Positions 4,919 through 5,470 of a stretch of 5,470 nucleotides of DNA are shown here, in pieces. The notes under the pieces are model-generated. The model was not told where the DNA came from. It worked only from the letters and a program-made list of their open reading frames with translations, and did no database searches. Location: assembly GCA_013698195.1 (NCBI GenBank), contig JACCVK010000307.1, forward strand, positions 1 to 5,470. Reading direction: 5' to 3'. The translations under genes and the position numbers were made by a program. Position 1 is the stretch's first letter, and each line of letters opens with the position of its first letter. This DNA is from Actinomycetota bacterium. GTDB taxonomy: Bacteria; Actinomycetota; Thermoleophilia; Gaiellales; Gaiellaceae.

Positions 4919-5470
4919 TCAGTGTACGACTGCCGGGCTGGAATCGGGCCTCCGCGCCGTGTAGATCACCGTGTCGAGCGTCCGCTCGACACGGCCGTCG
5001 AAGTCCTCGCGCGCGATCCGCTCGATGCCGTCGAGAATCGAGACTCGCCGCGCCTCGTCGAGCCGTGCGATCGGCGAGAACGTCGAGTACAGCCCACGGA
5101 TGCCTCGAGCGTCCCACTCGGCGCGCCAGGTAACGAGCTCATGCTCGATCTGCTCGAATCCGGCGCGCTCGAGCGCGGCCACCCTCTCCTCGGTGTCGCG
5201 GGCGTGTGCGGGGCGTCCTTCCTTGCCGGCAGTGGGACTACGCGCCAATCCTTCGAGCAGCGGGCTCGTCGCGGCGATGAACGCGTCGGTATCTCCCGCG
5301 TCTCCGAAGAGGGTCCACCACAGCGCGAACCAGCCTCCCGGTCGCAGGGCGCAGAAGACCTTGTCCAGCCCGACGTCCTCGTCGATCCAGTGGAACGACG
5401 ACGCCGCAGCGGCGAGATCGAACACCTCGAGCTCCAAGCTCACGTCCTCGAGGGGGGCGATGTGGAGCTC
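4919..5470 (-). CDS. Class I SAM-dependent methyltransferase, C-terminal part
   Basis: The frame is open to the right edge of the window; 183 residues are present, so the GTG at 5443 is not a real start. Numbering from the window edge, residues 16-28 (VFDLAAAASSFHW) match the post-motif-II strand and its His-Trp signature common in Methyltransf_11-type enzymes. FCALRPGGWFALWW (39-52) is motif III, the strand after LRPGG. The C-terminal part has WRAEWDARGIRGLYSTFS (115-132) and ends near VIYTARR, a layout seen in many actinobacterial methyltransferases. The glycine-rich SAM-binding motif I and motif II acid must lie beyond the window. The acceptor substrate cannot be predicted. The gene is followed after 4 bases by the HxlR regulator, so the two likely form an operon. 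A 26-bp inverted repeat lies near its 3' end. Confidence 0.88.
   Translation of the reverse strand, partial: ELHIAPLEDVSLELEVFDLAAAASSFHWIDEDVGLDKVFCALRPGGWFALWWTLFGDAGDTDAFIAATSPLLEGLARSPTAGKEGRPAHARDTEERVAALERAGFEQIEHELVTWRAEWDARGIRGLYSTFSPIARLDEARRVSILDGIERIAREDFDGRVERTLDTVIYTARRPDSSPAVVH
4921..4926 (-). promoter_or_regulatory. Candidate -10 box for a leaderless HxlR transcript
   Basis: Read on the minus strand this is TACACT, matching TANNNT. Six bases separate it from the GTG at 4914, so the start of transcription would fall on or next to the start codon. It overlaps the end of the methyltransferase gene. No -35 box is recognisable at the expected distance. This would give the regulator its own promoter in addition to read-through. 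Confidence 0.35.
4969..4994 (-). repeat. 26-bp inverted repeat near the end of the methyltransferase gene
   Basis: The arms CCGTGTCGAGCG (4969-4980) and CGCTCGACACGG (4983-4994) are exact reverse complements, separated only by TC. On the minus strand it encodes Arg-Val-Glu-Arg-Thr-Leu-Asp-Thr of the methyltransferase and lies 55-80 bases upstream of the HxlR start. It could be an operator, an mRNA hairpin that opens at its centre to a 4-base loop, or a product of favoured codons. Confidence 0.85.

Overview
The window looks like a piece of a GC-rich actinobacterial chromosome. G and C dominate third codon positions, start codons are often GTG or TTG, Shine-Dalgarno sequences are mostly missing, and two starts sit just downstream of a TANNNT -10 box, as in leaderless actinobacterial transcripts. 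The primary-type sigma factor and the arrangement are compatible with a deep-branching actinobacterium such as class Thermoleophilia. That placement is an inference from sequence feel, not from a search.

Left part (1-1456): the 3' end of a tetratricopeptide-repeat (TPR) protein is followed by an RpoD/SigA-family sigma factor. About 70 bases separate the TPR stop from the preferred sigma start. This gap holds a weak hairpin-plus-T candidate terminator, a well-formed TTGACG-17-TACGGT promoter and a purine-rich ribosome binding site. The promoter lies inside the longest possible reading frame of the sigma gene, so the start is placed at TTG 362 rather than TTG 305.

Middle part (1483-4556): three genes on the same strand. 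Two are M20-family metallopeptidases whose reading frames overlap by 8 bases: a dipeptidase-type hydrolase and peptidase T. Together they would finish intracellular peptide breakdown by cleaving dipeptides and tripeptides. A small VOC (glyoxalase/bleomycin-resistance fold) protein follows after 28 bases.

Right part (4564-5470, minus strand): an HxlR-family winged-helix regulator lies 4 bases downstream of a class I SAM-dependent methyltransferase whose N-terminal part is outside the window. This pair converges on the VOC gene with only 7 bases between stop codons, where two back-to-back small hairpins lie.

There is no RNA gene, insertion sequence, CRISPR array, integrase or other mobile-element sign, and no stretch over 300 bases without a gene. 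I found no clearly new biological system. The points most worth checking are two long, near-perfect inverted repeats inside coding sequence (22 bp in the VOC gene, 26 bp in the methyltransferase gene), the promoter embedded in the sigma gene's apparent 5' end, and an alanine at a normally conserved -10-recognition threonine of the sigma factor.
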